A stretch of DNA of 15,245 bases from assembly GCA_030705665.1 (NCBI GenBank), contig JAUZQA010000027.1:1-15245 (forward strand), given 5' to 3'. This DNA comes from Bacillota bacterium (GTDB taxonomy: Bacteria; Bacillota; Bacilli; Bacillales_B; DSM-18226). The position numbers and the translations under genes were made by a program. Shown in pieces: positions 1 through 7,167 of the stretch. Position 1 is the first letter of the stretch. The number at the start of each line of letters is the position of its first letter. The notes beneath the pieces are model-generated. The model saw only the letters and a list, made by a program, of their open reading frames with translations, was not told where the DNA came from and ran no database searches.

Positions 1-230
1 AGGCTTCTTATTTAAGATTATTAGGAATGACTGAGAACGGGAAAGAATATTTAAACAAAATGAAAACATGTTTGGGATTGCCGCTTATTTCTAAGCTCTC
101 ATCCTATAAAAACGAAGATATTCTGCCTGATATAAAGGCATCCCGAATTTACGCTTGTGCCTTGCCTAATCATTTGAAAGTGAAAAGCTTTGAAGAAGAA
201 TTTAAACAGCCGCCTATTTATTTAAAATAA
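1..230 (+). CDS. tmcAL: tRNA(Met) cytidine acetate ligase TmcAL (YlbM), C-terminal fragment
   Basis: The reading frame is open from the window edge (first full codon at base 3) to a TAA at 228-230, so this is the last 75 or so residues of a longer protein. The visible part begins ASYLRLLGMTENGKEYL and ends KQPPIYLK. This resembles the C-terminal tail of YlbM/TmcAL, an ATP-dependent enzyme that makes N4-acetylcytidine at the wobble base of elongator tRNA(Met), using acetate. The catalytic nucleotidyltransferase-like domain is outside the window. The call rests on this tail plus position: in B. subtilis ylbM follows ylbL on the opposite strand, exactly as here. It converges with ylbL, and its stop codon lies inside the terminator hairpin that follows. 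Confidence 0.8.
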   Translation, partial: ASYLRLLGMTENGKEYLNKMKTCLGLPLISKLSSYKNEDILPDIKASRIYACALPNHLKVKSFEEEFKQPPIYLK

Positions 231-247
231 TAGCCGGCTGTTTTTTT
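204..247 (+). terminator. Rho-independent terminator of tmcAL, reaching the ylbL stop
   Basis: The arm AAACAGCCG (204-212) pairs with CGGCTGTTT (235-243). An inner CTATT/AATAG helix (214-218 with 229-233) extends the stem, and seven T follow (241-247). The TAA of tmcAL is in the loop side of the hairpin, and the ylbL stop (248-246 on minus) lies at the end of the T tract. On the minus strand the downstream tract is only three T, so it is a clear terminator for the plus strand and a weak one for ylbL. Confidence 0.85.
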
Positions 248-1265
248 ACTTTTGAGGCAGTTTTTTTAAATATGCAACGGCTTCATCAAATGTATCGACA
301 GGGACAATTTTCATTTTTGTGCCAATTTCATGGGCAGCTTTTAAAGCATCCCGATAATTTGATTTTTTAGCACCATGCTCGTTAGGCGCAAGGAAAATTT
401 CAGCTCCCGCTTTGTCAGCGGCGACTATCTTTTGCTCAATTCCACCAATCGGACCGACTGTACCGTCAGCATCTATCGTTCCAGTTCCCGCAATTTGGTG
501 TCCTCTCGTGAGATCATCTTTTGTTAACTGATTATAAATTTCCAGCGAGAACATCAAACCAGCAGATGGTCCCCCAATTTCATCGGTGACAATCTTGACA
601 GGCGGATTTACAATAACCTCTTTATCATCCACTAAAGAGATCCCAATTCCTACACGTTTCGGTTCCTGTTTAAAAGGCTTTACTTGAATTTTTACATCCT
701 TCGTTTGTTTGTTCCGCAAATAAGTGAAAGTTAATTCTTCTCCTGCCTTCTTCGTTCGTACATAATCCATAAACTCGTTAGACGAAGAAAAAGTATGGCC
801 GTCAACTTTAAAAATACGATCCCCGGCCTTTAATTTCCCGTTTGCTGGCATATTCGGCAATACACTAAGAACATAAATGCCATTATACTTATACTTAACA
901 GGTAGTCCGGCTTTACGGTATGCAACATCTGTAGCATTTAGTTTGGCATCCTTCATCAAATACAGCTGCCTTACGTTGTATTCTTCTTCTGTTTCCGTTG
1001 GATTTAGGATTTCACTTTCCGGGTATATTTCTTCAAATTTGCTCATTTTCGCTTCAGCATAAGAGTAAATATTTGCCTGACCCATTCTTACTGTTGTTAA
1101 CATAAAATTTCCTTTATCTTTTTTTCCACTTTTAACCGTTATGATTGGCTTTAGAGCTTTTGCCATTCCCGGCTTCGTAATGTAAAATGGCAGCGAATAA
1201 AACATTGCTCCAATAAGAACAATGGCTACAACAATAGTTGAACCAATAAAAAACTTTTTCCGCAT
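246..1265 (-). CDS. ylbL: PDZ-Lon serine protease YlbL / DdcP (DNA-damage checkpoint recovery)
   Basis: This 339-residue membrane-anchored protease has one N-terminal transmembrane helix (about residues 6-28), then a PDZ domain (about 120-200) with a GDRIFKVDG segment, then a Lon-type proteolytic domain (about 205-335). The Lon catalytic dyad is visible: Ser234 in GGPSAGLMF and Lys279 in GGIEQKIVAA, numbering I recall as identical to B. subtilis YlbL. There YlbL (DdcP) helps remove the SOS-induced division inhibitor YneA so that division resumes after DNA damage. The ATG at 1265 is preceded by GGAAGGAG overlapping the stop of ylbK, so the two genes are almost certainly co-transcribed and translationally coupled. 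All residues needed for activity are present. The family call is secure; the checkpoint role is transferred from B. subtilis. Confidence 0.95.
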   Translation of the reverse strand: MRKKFFIGSTIVVAIVLIGAMFYSLPFYITKPGMAKALKPIITVKSGKKDKGNFMLTTVRMGQANIYSYAEAKMSKFEEIYPESEILNPTETEEEYNVRQLYLMKDAKLNATDVAYRKAGLPVKYKYNGIYVLSVLPNMPANGKLKAGDRIFKVDGHTFSSSNEFMDYVRTKKAGEELTFTYLRNKQTKDVKIQVKPFKQEPKRVGIGISLVDDKEVIVNPPVKIVTDEIGGPSAGLMFSLEIYNQLTKDDLTRGHQIAGTGTIDADGTVGPIGGIEQKIVAADKAGAEIFLAPNEHGAKKSNYRDALKAAHEIGTKMKIVPVDTFDEAVAYLKKLPQK

Positions 1266-1268
1266 AAA

Positions 1269-2048
1269 CTACTCCTTCCAATTCGTAATAACAGATTTAA
1301 TTTCTTTAATGTTTTTTCTGGTTTCTGCTTCTCCAATTTGAATGATGTCCTCAATATTAGTGAAGGCACGTGAACTGAAGTTTTCTACAGGTGGACGGAT
1401 CATAAAATTAGAGGCAATTTCACGATTGATCACAATCTCCGTTTGCATAATATCAATACTTTGCATGATCACATCATAAATATTCGTAATTTCGGCATTG
1501 CGTTTCACGCGGGATACATCAACTGCGATGACGATATCTGCGCCCATTTCTTTGGCAACCGAAACAGGAACCCGGTCAGCAACGCCTCCATCTACTAAAA
1601 GCCGGCCATTATATTTTTCAGGTACAAATATACCAGGGATAGAAATACTTGCCCTTACAGCCTCGGCGATTGGACCATTTCTAAAGACAACTTTCTCTCC
1701 CGTTAATAAATCTGTTGCCACGACACCAACAGGTATTAATAGATCCTCAATATTTTTTCCATGTGTAAAAACTTTAATAAACTCCTTTAATCTTTTACCC
1801 GCAATAAACCCCATTTTAGGGACCGTAAAATCGAGATAAAACTTACGCTTAAATGCTCCAGATAATTTATATAGATGTTCTAATTCAATCCCTACTCCAT
1901 AAAAGCATGCTACAAGGGCTCCCATACTGCTCCCAGCGATTAGATCAATGGGGATGCCTTCTTCGACCAGTACCTTAATAACACCTAAATGTGCAAATCC
2001 CCTGGCACCACCTGAACCAAGTGCCAATCCAATTTTCGGACGACTCAT
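1269..2048 (-). CDS. ylbK: Patatin-like phospholipase family protein YlbK
   Basis: This is a 259-residue patatin/RssA-type serine hydrolase. Numbered from the start chosen here, it has the glycine-rich oxyanion loop GSGGARG (residues 11-17), the nucleophile elbow GSSMG with Ser41, and the partner Asp153 in VDGG. That is the complete Ser-Asp dyad of the family. It has no signal peptide or membrane helix. Bacterial members are predicted acyl-ester hydrolases; the substrate of YlbK is unknown. The open frame reaches a GTG at 2057, but the Shine-Dalgarno sequence AGGGGAG ends immediately before that GTG and sits eight bases before the ATG at 2048, so the ATG is taken. Its TAG stop is three bases upstream of the ylbL ATG, indicating a ylbK-ylbL operon. 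I found no convincing vegetative promoter in the divergent gap to ylbJ. Confidence 0.92.
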   Translation of the reverse strand: MSRPKIGLALGSGGARGFAHLGVIKVLVEEGIPIDLIAGSSMGALVACFYGVGIELEHLYKLSGAFKRKFYLDFTVPKMGFIAGKRLKEFIKVFTHGKNIEDLLIPVGVVATDLLTGEKVVFRNGPIAEAVRASISIPGIFVPEKYNGRLLVDGGVADRVPVSVAKEMGADIVIAVDVSRVKRNAEITNIYDVIMQSIDIMQTEIVINREIASNFMIRPPVENFSSRAFTNIEDIIQIGEAETRKNIKEIKSVITNWKE

Positions 2049-2295
2049 GTTTACCACTCCCCTCTAAATCACCGTATTATCTCTATGTTTAAACATTTAT
2101 AAATTCAGTTTTTGACGTTAACCGCTTTCTATTTACCTAAAAGAAATCTCTCCAATCCTATGGTCTATTTTCTTTTTCTATGAGTATATTGTGTTATATG
2201 GGACAAGGGTATTAACACTTGGTATACATGCAAAACCATATGTTTACTTTTGATTGTATCTATTTATGTTAGTGATGGGAAGGAGGTATTTTCAT

Positions 2296-3513
2296 TTGCT
2301 TCAATCTAAACTAAAAACCATCTTCTTGTCGTTTTCGGTTACCGTCATGGCAGCATCGCTGATCACATTTCCGCAGGAGTCATTTCAGGCTTCCATTCGC
2401 GGCTTAGATATGTGGTGGAAAATTGTTTTCCCTTCTCTTTTGCCTTTTTTTATTGTATCGGAAATGTTAATTGGGTTCGGTGTTGTTCGGTTTATTGGTG
2501 TCCTCTTGGAACCACTCATGCGCCCTTTATTTAAGGTTCCAGGTGTGGGAGGTTTCGTTATGGCAATGGGGATGGCTTCAGGATTCCCTGCAGGCGCAAA
2601 ACTTACCGCAAGACTTCGTCAAGAAGGGCAAATAACAAGAATTGAAGCAGAAAGACTTGTATCTTTTACAAATTCCTCGAATCCAATTTTTATTTTTGGA
2701 GCAGTATCTGTTGGTTTTTTTCATACCCCTCAATTAGGTATTATTCTAGCCTTATCACATTATCTAGGAAATATATGTGTTGGTATAATGATGAGATTTT
2801 ATGGCAGGGGAATTACCGAAAAAGTAAAAGATAAGGGGAAAAAATTTCACTTAAAAAATGCCTTTTCGATTTTGCATCAAACGAGATTAAAGGACAACCG
2901 GCCGATTGGCCAGCTATTAGGAGATGCTGTGACATCATCGATTCAAACCTTATTAATGATAGGCGGATTTATCATCACTTTTTCAGTTTTAAACCGAATG
3001 CTCTATCTTTTACATATAACGGCATTTCTGGCCAAAACAGTTCAATTCCTGCTGACTACATTAGCCTTTCCCAGTTCGTTAAGCATCCCTTTTATTTCTG
3101 GATTATTTGAAATCACACTCGGAAGTCAATTAACGAGTAAGGTCCAAGCTGCAACATTAATGCAGCAAGTAATCGTTACCAGTTTTATTCTTGGATTCAG
3201 CGGCTTTAGTGTCCAAGCACAGGTAGCGAGTATCCTATCCCAAACTGATATCCGCTTTAAACCATTTTTCTTTGCGAGGATCGTCCATGGCACACTTGCA
3301 GGCATGTTTGCTTTTTTACTATGGGAGCCTTTATCAGCAAAAATGAAATCAGCGAATCTTGACAAAAATACTACGATTCCAGTCATGCAATTCGGAGATC
3401 ATACATGGCTTGATGGACTGTATACCAGCATGCTTCACACGGGTCCATTAATTACAATCTTTGCGCTGATTTTTTATGTGCTTATCTTATCGATAAAAAT
3501 CAAAAGGCAATGA
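2296..3513 (+). CDS. ylbJ: Sporulation integral membrane protein YlbJ
   Basis: This is a 405-residue polytopic membrane protein with many hydrophobic helices, of the YlbJ type (nucleoside-recognition/gate-domain family, related to SpmA/SpmB). Typical segments are the GMASGFPAGAKL loop near residue 110 and SFTNSSNPIFIFGAVSVGFF near 145. In B. subtilis ylbJ is expressed in the mother cell during sporulation under sigma-E; its molecular function is not established. The open frame extends to a TTG at 2254, but AGGAGG at 2281-2286 lies nine bases before an in-frame TTG at 2296, so translation should start there. The length then matches the B. subtilis protein closely. A weak sigma-E-like arrangement (GGGTATT at 2207-2213, CATGCAAA at 2227-2234, 13-base spacer) is the best promoter candidate I can see. 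It diverges from ylbK and converges with coaD. Confidence 0.92.
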   Translation: MLQSKLKTIFLSFSVTVMAASLITFPQESFQASIRGLDMWWKIVFPSLLPFFIVSEMLIGFGVVRFIGVLLEPLMRPLFKVPGVGGFVMAMGMASGFPAGAKLTARLRQEGQITRIEAERLVSFTNSSNPIFIFGAVSVGFFHTPQLGIILALSHYLGNICVGIMMRFYGRGITEKVKDKGKKFHLKNAFSILHQTRLKDNRPIGQLLGDAVTSSIQTLLMIGGFIITFSVLNRMLYLLHITAFLAKTVQFLLTTLAFPSSLSIPFISGLFEITLGSQLTSKVQAATLMQQVIVTSFILGFSGFSVQAQVASILSQTDIRFKPFFFARIVHGTLAGMFAFLLWEPLSAKMKSANLDKNTTIPVMQFGDHTWLDGLYTSMLHTGPLITIFALIFYVLILSIKIKRQ

Positions 3514-3548
3514 AAATACACAGTCAGGGACTTTTTTTGCAGATAGAA

Positions 3549-4074
<526 letters not shown>

Positions 4075-4635
4075 CTACCCTTTTTGTTCCTTTAAGAAAA
4101 TGGTGATAGCAATAATTCCGTATTTTTCGTGTTTCACTTGTGTTAATCCCCCGATCGAAGCAGGCAGGGTAACTTCATGGCTATGTTCACATACAATCTT
4201 ACTCCCAATATGTACGAGCCCATGTTCATCCATTTTTTCCATCAAACTTACAAGCTGCTGGAGTTTATACGGCGGGTCCAAAAATATATAATCAAATGAG
4301 ATTTCCCTCTTTATCAGGGCTTTTAATGCACGGTCAGCATCGTTTCTGTAGACTTCCACTTTTTCCTCAAGCTGGCATGCATGTATGTTTTCCCGGATAA
4401 TTTGAATAGCTTTGTTGTCCCGATCGATAAAAATGGCCTTCTCCAATCCCCTGCTTAATGCTTCTATGCCTAATCCGCCACTTCCAGCAAAAAGGTCAAG
4501 AGCAACTCCACCATCAAAATATGGACCAATCATATTAAATAACGCTTCTTTTACCTTATCTGTCGTAGGTCTAGTTGTATTGCCTGGAACTGCCTTAAGG
4601 GCTCTTCCTTTACAAGTACCTGAAACAACTCTCAT
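4075..4635 (-). CDS. rsmD: 16S rRNA (guanine966-N2)-methyltransferase RsmD (YlbH)
   Basis: This is a class I SAM-dependent methyltransferase of 186 residues that modifies G966 (E. coli numbering) of 16S rRNA in the assembling 30S subunit. The SAM-binding motif LDLFAGSGGLGIEALSRG spans residues 47-62, an acidic ribose-binding position follows in FIDRD, and the catalytic DPPY motif is at 120-123. The open frame reaches a GTG at 4647, but family members start MRV(V/I)SG, which corresponds to the ATG at 4635. A GGTGAT element lies about five bases before it. A weaker AAGGA further upstream could support the longer form, so a few extra N-terminal residues cannot be excluded. It is first in the rsmD-coaD operon. 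Confidence 0.95.
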   Translation of the reverse strand: MRVVSGTCKGRALKAVPGNTTRPTTDKVKEALFNMIGPYFDGGVALDLFAGSGGLGIEALSRGLEKAIFIDRDNKAIQIIRENIHACQLEEKVEVYRNDADRALKALIKREISFDYIFLDPPYKLQQLVSLMEKMDEHGLVHIGSKIVCEHSHEVTLPASIGGLTQVKHEKYGIIAITIFLKEQKG

Positions 4636-4675
4636 TTTCATCACCACAATATAAACAAATTCCTTTTTCTTCCCT

Positions 4676-4705
4676 ATCCTATCATAATCCTATTCTTTGC
4701 GACAA
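4676..4705 (-). promoter_or_regulatory. Candidate sigma-A promoter of rsmD-coaD
   Basis: Read on the minus strand, TTGTCG (4705-4700) and TAGGAT (4681-4676) are separated by 18 bases, each with four of six consensus matches. It lies 41 bases upstream of the rsmD start. It is the best vegetative-type match in this gap but not a strong one. Confidence 0.35.
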
Positions 4706-4780
4706 TTTTTAACATATTAATCTTTATTTAAACTTTGATTATCATGATAAATGTCCTATTTAGAAAATTTATTTAAAAAT

Positions 4781-4811
4781 GTGTATAAGCACTTTTTTTA
4801 TGGAAATAATG
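4781..4811 (+). promoter_or_regulatory. Forespore-type (sigma-F/sigma-G-like) promoter of the small RNA
   Basis: GGAAATAATG at 4802-4811 matches every fixed position of the sigma-F -10 consensus GGnnAnAnTR. GTGTA at 4781-4785 lies exactly 16 bases upstream and matches the GYWTA -35 in four of five positions; GTATA at 4783-4787 matches fully but at 14 bases. There is no good sigma-A promoter here. A start 5-7 bases after the -10 falls at about 4817, at the base of a 9-bp hairpin. Confidence 0.6.
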
Positions 4812-4816
4812 AAATT

Positions 4817-4964
4817 AACAACATCAATTCGAGGATGTTGTTGCCAACCGCGGAGAAGACTTACGTTTCCCCATAAGTTCTTCCTCCGGTTTCTCCTCTC
4901 CCTTTGCCTTCTATCCTTTGTAAGGATGTGGAAGGACCCTGCAGATTTTTCTGCAGGGTTTTTT
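4817..4964 (+). ncRNA. csfG: Small sporulation RNA, CsfG homologue
   Basis: This is a transcription unit with no credible protein: a forespore-type promoter, a 5' stem-loop starting at the predicted +1 (AACAACATC 4817-4825 with GATGTTGTT 4834-4842), a pyrimidine-rich middle (about 4878-4920) carrying UUCCUCC and UCUCCUCUCCC, and a strong terminator. The predicted length is about 147 nt. From memory, a forespore-specific, widely conserved sRNA called CsfG, of about this length and under sigma-F/sigma-G, was described in the ylbG-ylbH interval of B. subtilis; this is the same interval. The CCUCC elements are complementary to ribosome binding sites and could act by base pairing, which is inference. 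CGGAG at 4851-4855 could pair with CUCCG at 4884-4888 and hide one of them. Open frames overlapping it on both strands lack supporting ribosome binding sites. Confidence 0.75.
4936..4964 (+). terminator. Terminator of the small RNA
   Basis: ACCCTGCAG (4936-4944) and CTGCAGGGT (4951-4959) form a perfect 9-bp stem with a six-base loop, and a run of six T (4959-4964) follows. There is no plus-strand protein gene upstream within 1.4 kb, which is what first points to an RNA gene here. Confidence 0.9.
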
Positions 4965-4983
4965 AAATTTAACACGGCAATAT

Positions 4984-5016
4984 AAAAAAAGTGAGAGCAC
5001 CTATTGCTTCTCACTT
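4984..5016 (-). terminator. Terminator of ylbG
   Basis: On the minus strand, AAGTGAGA with AGCA (5016-5005 side) pairs with TGCTCTCACTT (4999-4989 side), with one bulged base, and seven T (4990-4984) follow. The ylbG TAA is in the 5' arm. It ends 20 bases from the terminator of the convergent small RNA. Confidence 0.8.
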
Positions 5017-5290
5017 AAATCCCCATCTTATAATCATACTCTTTAGCTTTATCAGGAATCGAATTTTCATATTCTACTTTTAAAAAAGGTTTATAGGAAG
5101 GTTCTACTTTTTTCACAAAGGAATATGAATTTAGCTTTTCCATAACCCCGGATAAATCCTCTTGATTACAATACATGACAACATACTTCAATTTTTTAGA
5201 AATATAATGAACATTTCCAAAACGTCTTAGCATTTTTGCCTGTTTCAATGAATAGAGCCAAACAACCAATCCCTGTCTTTGAGTTAACAT
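5015..5290 (-). CDS. ylbG: DUF2129 family protein YlbG
   Basis: This 91-residue cytoplasmic protein belongs to the YlbG family (DUF2129). Hallmarks are [37 protein letters not shown] at the N terminus and the C-terminal [12 protein letters not shown]. No biochemical function is established; it is small, basic and conserved across Bacilli next to ylbF. The open frame extends to a TTG at 5305, but AGGGGA sits five bases before the ATG at 5290, which also matches the family's N terminus. It has its own candidate promoter upstream, so it may be transcribed separately from ylbF, from which it is separated by 129 bases of AT-rich DNA. Confidence 0.9.
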   Translation of the reverse strand: MLTQRQGLVVWLYSLKQAKMLRRFGNVHYISKKLKYVVMYCNQEDLSGVMEKLNSYSFVKKVEPSYKPFLKVEYENSIPDKAKEYDYKMGI

Positions 5291-5326
5291 ACCGTTCCCC
5301 TTCAATACATATCATTATTATATTTT

Positions 5327-5356
5327 AGTCTAGCACATTAAAATACATGAAGACAA
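5327..5356 (-). promoter_or_regulatory. Candidate sigma-A promoter of ylbG
   Basis: On the minus strand TTGTCT (5356-5351) and TAGACT (5332-5327) are spaced by 18 bases, four of six matches each. A perfect TATAAT (5322-5317) is also present nearby but lacks a paired -35. Weak evidence. Confidence 0.3.
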
Positions 5357-5419
5357 ATAAAAAAATAGGTAAAACACTCTTTATTTGTATATCTAAGGGG
5401 CTTTTAAAAGTGCTTATAA

Positions 5420-5851
5420 TCAAGCAGAACAGCCTCCGCAGCTGCCGCCGCAACTTGAACCAGTTTCAAAGAAAGGATTTCCTGTCGGAACTTTAACTTG
5501 TTTCGAAACTGACCCGCCTAAAAGGATGCATATTTCATCCAATAAGCCTTGCAGTTCATTTTCGGCAACTCTAAACTCTGCAACAACGGGATCCATATCC
5601 ATTTCCCGTTTACTCTCTCTTACTTCTTTCATTACTTTCCTGTAATCAGGATGATATTCGCCAAATCTTTGGACTTCCTCATATAAATCCTTGATTTTAA
5701 CAAAATGACTAATTTTCCTTTGTGCTGGTTCGTTATTCTTTAATTTATATAAACAAACTCGATATTGTTCGGCAACATCGGATTGTAAGACCATCTCAGC
5801 TAATACTTCAGTATGCTCCAATAATTGAATTCTTTCAGTTGTAGCAAGCAT
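5420..5851 (-). CDS. ricF: RicF (YlbF), subunit of the RicAFT complex
   Basis: This is a 143-residue YlbF/YmcA-family helical protein. In B. subtilis YlbF (RicF) joins YmcA (RicA) and YaaT (RicT) in a soluble complex that carries [4Fe-4S] clusters, partners RNase Y in mRNA maturation, and is needed for normal competence, biofilm formation and sporulation. The long helical core (about residues 10-112) contains EYHPDYRKV and VAEFRVAENELQGLLDEI. The C terminus ends CGGSCGGCSA with Cys134, Cys138 and Cys141, the cluster-ligand region. The ATG at 5851 has a strong GGAGGTG six bases upstream. An extended -10 (TGGTAAAAT, 5879-5871 on minus) could give it an independent promoter in the 54-base gap after the preceding gene. 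All three tail cysteines are intact, so it should be functional. Confidence 0.94.
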   Translation of the reverse strand: MLATTERIQLLEHTEVLAEMVLQSDVAEQYRVCLYKLKNNEPAQRKISHFVKIKDLYEEVQRFGEYHPDYRKVMKEVRESKREMDMDPVVAEFRVAENELQGLLDEICILLGGSVSKQVKVPTGNPFFETGSSCGGSCGGCSA

Positions 5852-5870
5852 TTGCTCACCTCCACCAAAT

Positions 5871-5879
5871 ATTTTACCA
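5871..5879 (-). promoter_or_regulatory. Candidate extended -10 promoter element for ricF
   Basis: Read on minus, TGGTAAAAT fits the extended -10 pattern TGnTAnAAT and lies about 20 bases before the ricF ATG. No good -35 is present, so the evidence is modest. Confidence 0.3.
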
Positions 5880-5905
5880 TGAACAACAGTTGAAAGCGAA
5901 GTTTT

Positions 5906-6325
5906 CTAGTTTTTAGGGATATTTACCATGAATTCCTTAGTTATTCCATATGATTTATTATGCAGGTCTACAACTTCAAGCTTTAACTTATGATTTCCCG
6001 ATGTCAAATCCTTAATAATAAATGCAGCATTAGAAACCTCTTTACTTTTCTTTCCATCAACCCAAACGATCATTTTTCCTGCTTTCTGATTCGATGCATC
6101 CTTTTCTCTAAATGTTACACCAGTAACAATGCATTCTACAAAAACATTATTACCTTTTGATTCATATTGCACAAATAGAGCTGGTATGCCCTCGTTTATT
6201 CGGCTGCTTGCCATAGCTGCATTTACCGACAACAAACGATTATGCAGATGATCCGATTGACGACCTATTGTTAAGAAACATATAATGGTAGTCGCAAGAA
6301 TTGGTGGAAAAGTATACATCCTCAA
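5906..6325 (-). CDS. Unrecognised membrane-anchored or secreted protein with an Ig-like C-terminal half
   Basis: I do not recognise this 139-residue protein. It has an N-terminal hydrophobic segment (YTFPPILATTIICFLTIG, about residues 4-21) with few charges, probably a membrane anchor or uncleaved signal, then a polar linker to about residue 50. The region from about 51 to 139 is rich in alternating hydrophobic residues and ends with GKMIVWVDGKKS, a GNHKLKLEVVD hairpin-like stretch and a final beta strand (EFMVNI), the pattern of an extracytoplasmic immunoglobulin-like beta sandwich. The start is TTG at 6325 with GGAG eight bases upstream; an ATG two codons later is the alternative. The open frame reaches GTG at 6367, but that codon lies next to another Shine-Dalgarno and has none of its own. 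It lies between ylbE and ricF, where B. subtilis, as I recall, has no gene. The ylbE terminator upstream implies its own promoter, which I could not locate. Confidence 0.7.
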   Translation of the reverse strand: MRMYTFPPILATTIICFLTIGRQSDHLHNRLLSVNAAMASSRINEGIPALFVQYESKGNNVFVECIVTGVTFREKDASNQKAGKMIVWVDGKKSKEVSNAAFIIKDLTSGNHKLKLEVVDLHNKSYGITKEFMVNIPKN

Positions 6326-6391
6326 TCTAATCACTCCTTTATGCTTGTATTGTTCACCTCCTTTCACATTTTTACTCTTTACGGGCTACAT

Positions 6392-6428
6392 AAAAAAGGT
6401 CCACATCTCCTTTTAATGTGGACCTTTT
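6392..6428 (-). terminator. Terminator of the ylbD-ylbE operon
   Basis: On the minus strand AAAAGGTCCACAT (6428-6416) pairs perfectly with ATGTGGACCTTTT (6406-6394), with a nine-base loop, and the T tract runs to 6392. The first base of the stem is the last base of the ylbE TGA, so the hairpin begins at the stop codon. Confidence 0.9.
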
Positions 6429-6670
6429 CATTCATTTTGATTATTCATGGACTGAAACATATGGAACATCATTGAGGCCATTTGAACTCCATTTGAAAAC
6501 TTTTCAACTTGATGTGGTATTGTTCGTTTATAATAATGCAGTGAAGCAATTTCAAGTGCTTGTAAGTCAAAAGGATTCCTTGATAGCTTCCGATACCATT
6601 GTGGCTGCTCCCTTATGAATTGCTTTAACTCCTGCTGCCCTTCTAGATAATCCATTACCTCTTTTCGCAT
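6428..6670 (-). CDS. ylbE: YlbE-family protein
   Basis: This 80-residue cytoplasmic protein is of the YlbE-like family. The N-terminal half carries QPQWYRKLSRNPFDL, the most recognisable family segment, and the C-terminal half is amphipathic with a methionine-rich tail (MASMMFHMFQSMNNQNE). No catalytic motif is visible and no function is established. The ATG at 6670 has AAAGGA about ten bases upstream, and the gene starts 17 bases after the ylbD stop, so it is probably co-transcribed from the sporulation-type promoter in front of ylbD. It terminates at the strong hairpin over its own stop codon. The family call rests on sequence memory plus its invariant position after ylbD. Confidence 0.88.
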   Translation of the reverse strand: MRKEVMDYLEGQQELKQFIREQPQWYRKLSRNPFDLQALEIASLHYYKRTIPHQVEKFSNGVQMASMMFHMFQSMNNQNE

Positions 6671-6687
6671 ATTTAATTAGTCCTTTC

Positions 6688-7131
6688 TTAATCCTTCCTA
6701 AATGTAAATGGATGCTTTGGTCCTTCCATTTCTCTTTGTTGATTTTGCTGGTTGGGCGCCCCTTGACCTCCTTGGAATTGGGCTAATAACCCCTGAATGG
6801 CCCCAATAGCCTGGCTTAAATTATTTACATGGGATTGTATTTGATTGGCATCCATCTTTTTCATCATTCCTGCAATGGTGGACATCCAATCCAGCTTCTT
6901 TCCATCATTGGGTTCATCGGCTTCCTTCTTTGTTATAGCCAATCCCGAATCTTCCTTTTTGCTGATTCCAATCGTTTCCCATCGTTCATCATCTTCGCCC
7001 AATAAATACCAGTCTTCATAAAGCTCCTGCCAGGTTGCCCTTCCTTGTCGGACTTCGTAAATAAGCTTTGGATTGTTTTTTACAAATTCTTTAAATTTGA
7101 TAATGGATGGGTGTAAGTTCTTTTGCTTCAC
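6688..7131 (-). CDS. ylbD: Spore coat protein YlbD
   Basis: This 147-residue protein belongs to the YlbD coat-protein family. The N-terminal third has HPSIIKFKEFVKNNPKLI and a WQELYEDWYLLGEDD segment. The middle is charged and probably disordered. The C-terminal part contains an amphipathic helix (about residues 80-120) followed by a Gln/Gly/Asn-rich tail, typical of coat morphogenetic proteins. It has no signal peptide, in keeping with synthesis in the mother-cell cytoplasm and deposition on the forespore. The start is GTG at 7131 with AGAGGTG seven bases upstream. A sigma-K-like promoter about 35 bases upstream predicts late mother-cell expression. It is followed by ylbE in the same operon. 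Confidence 0.9.
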   Translation of the reverse strand: MKQKNLHPSIIKFKEFVKNNPKLIYEVRQGRATWQELYEDWYLLGEDDERWETIGISKKEDSGLAITKKEADEPNDGKKLDWMSTIAGMMKKMDANQIQSHVNNLSQAIGAIQGLLAQFQGGQGAPNQQNQQREMEGPKHPFTFRKD

Positions 7132-7167
7132 CTTTTTTCACCTCTAACGATTTGAATTCGCCTATAA

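Noticed and set aside
2108..2128. A possible catabolite-response (cre) site near GAAAGCGGTTAACG (minus strand) between ylbK and ylbJ.
   Set aside because: It has about three mismatches to the cre consensus, including required positions.
2184..2190. GTATATT upstream of ylbJ as a sigma-E -35.
   Set aside because: No -10 resembling CATACAAT lies 13-15 bases downstream; the GGGTATT/CATGCAAA pair is a better though still weak candidate.
4769..5014. An 81-codon minus-strand frame and a 68-codon plus-strand frame across the gap between ylbG and rsmD.
   Set aside because: Neither has a ribosome binding site, their composition is not protein-like, and both overlap the terminators of ylbG and the small RNA.
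5352..5388. A 9-bp AT-only inverted repeat (ACAAATAAA/TTTATTTGT) between ricF and ylbG as a ricF terminator.
   Set aside because: The stem has one G-C-type pair only, the loop is long, and it overlaps the candidate ylbG promoter; too weak to call.
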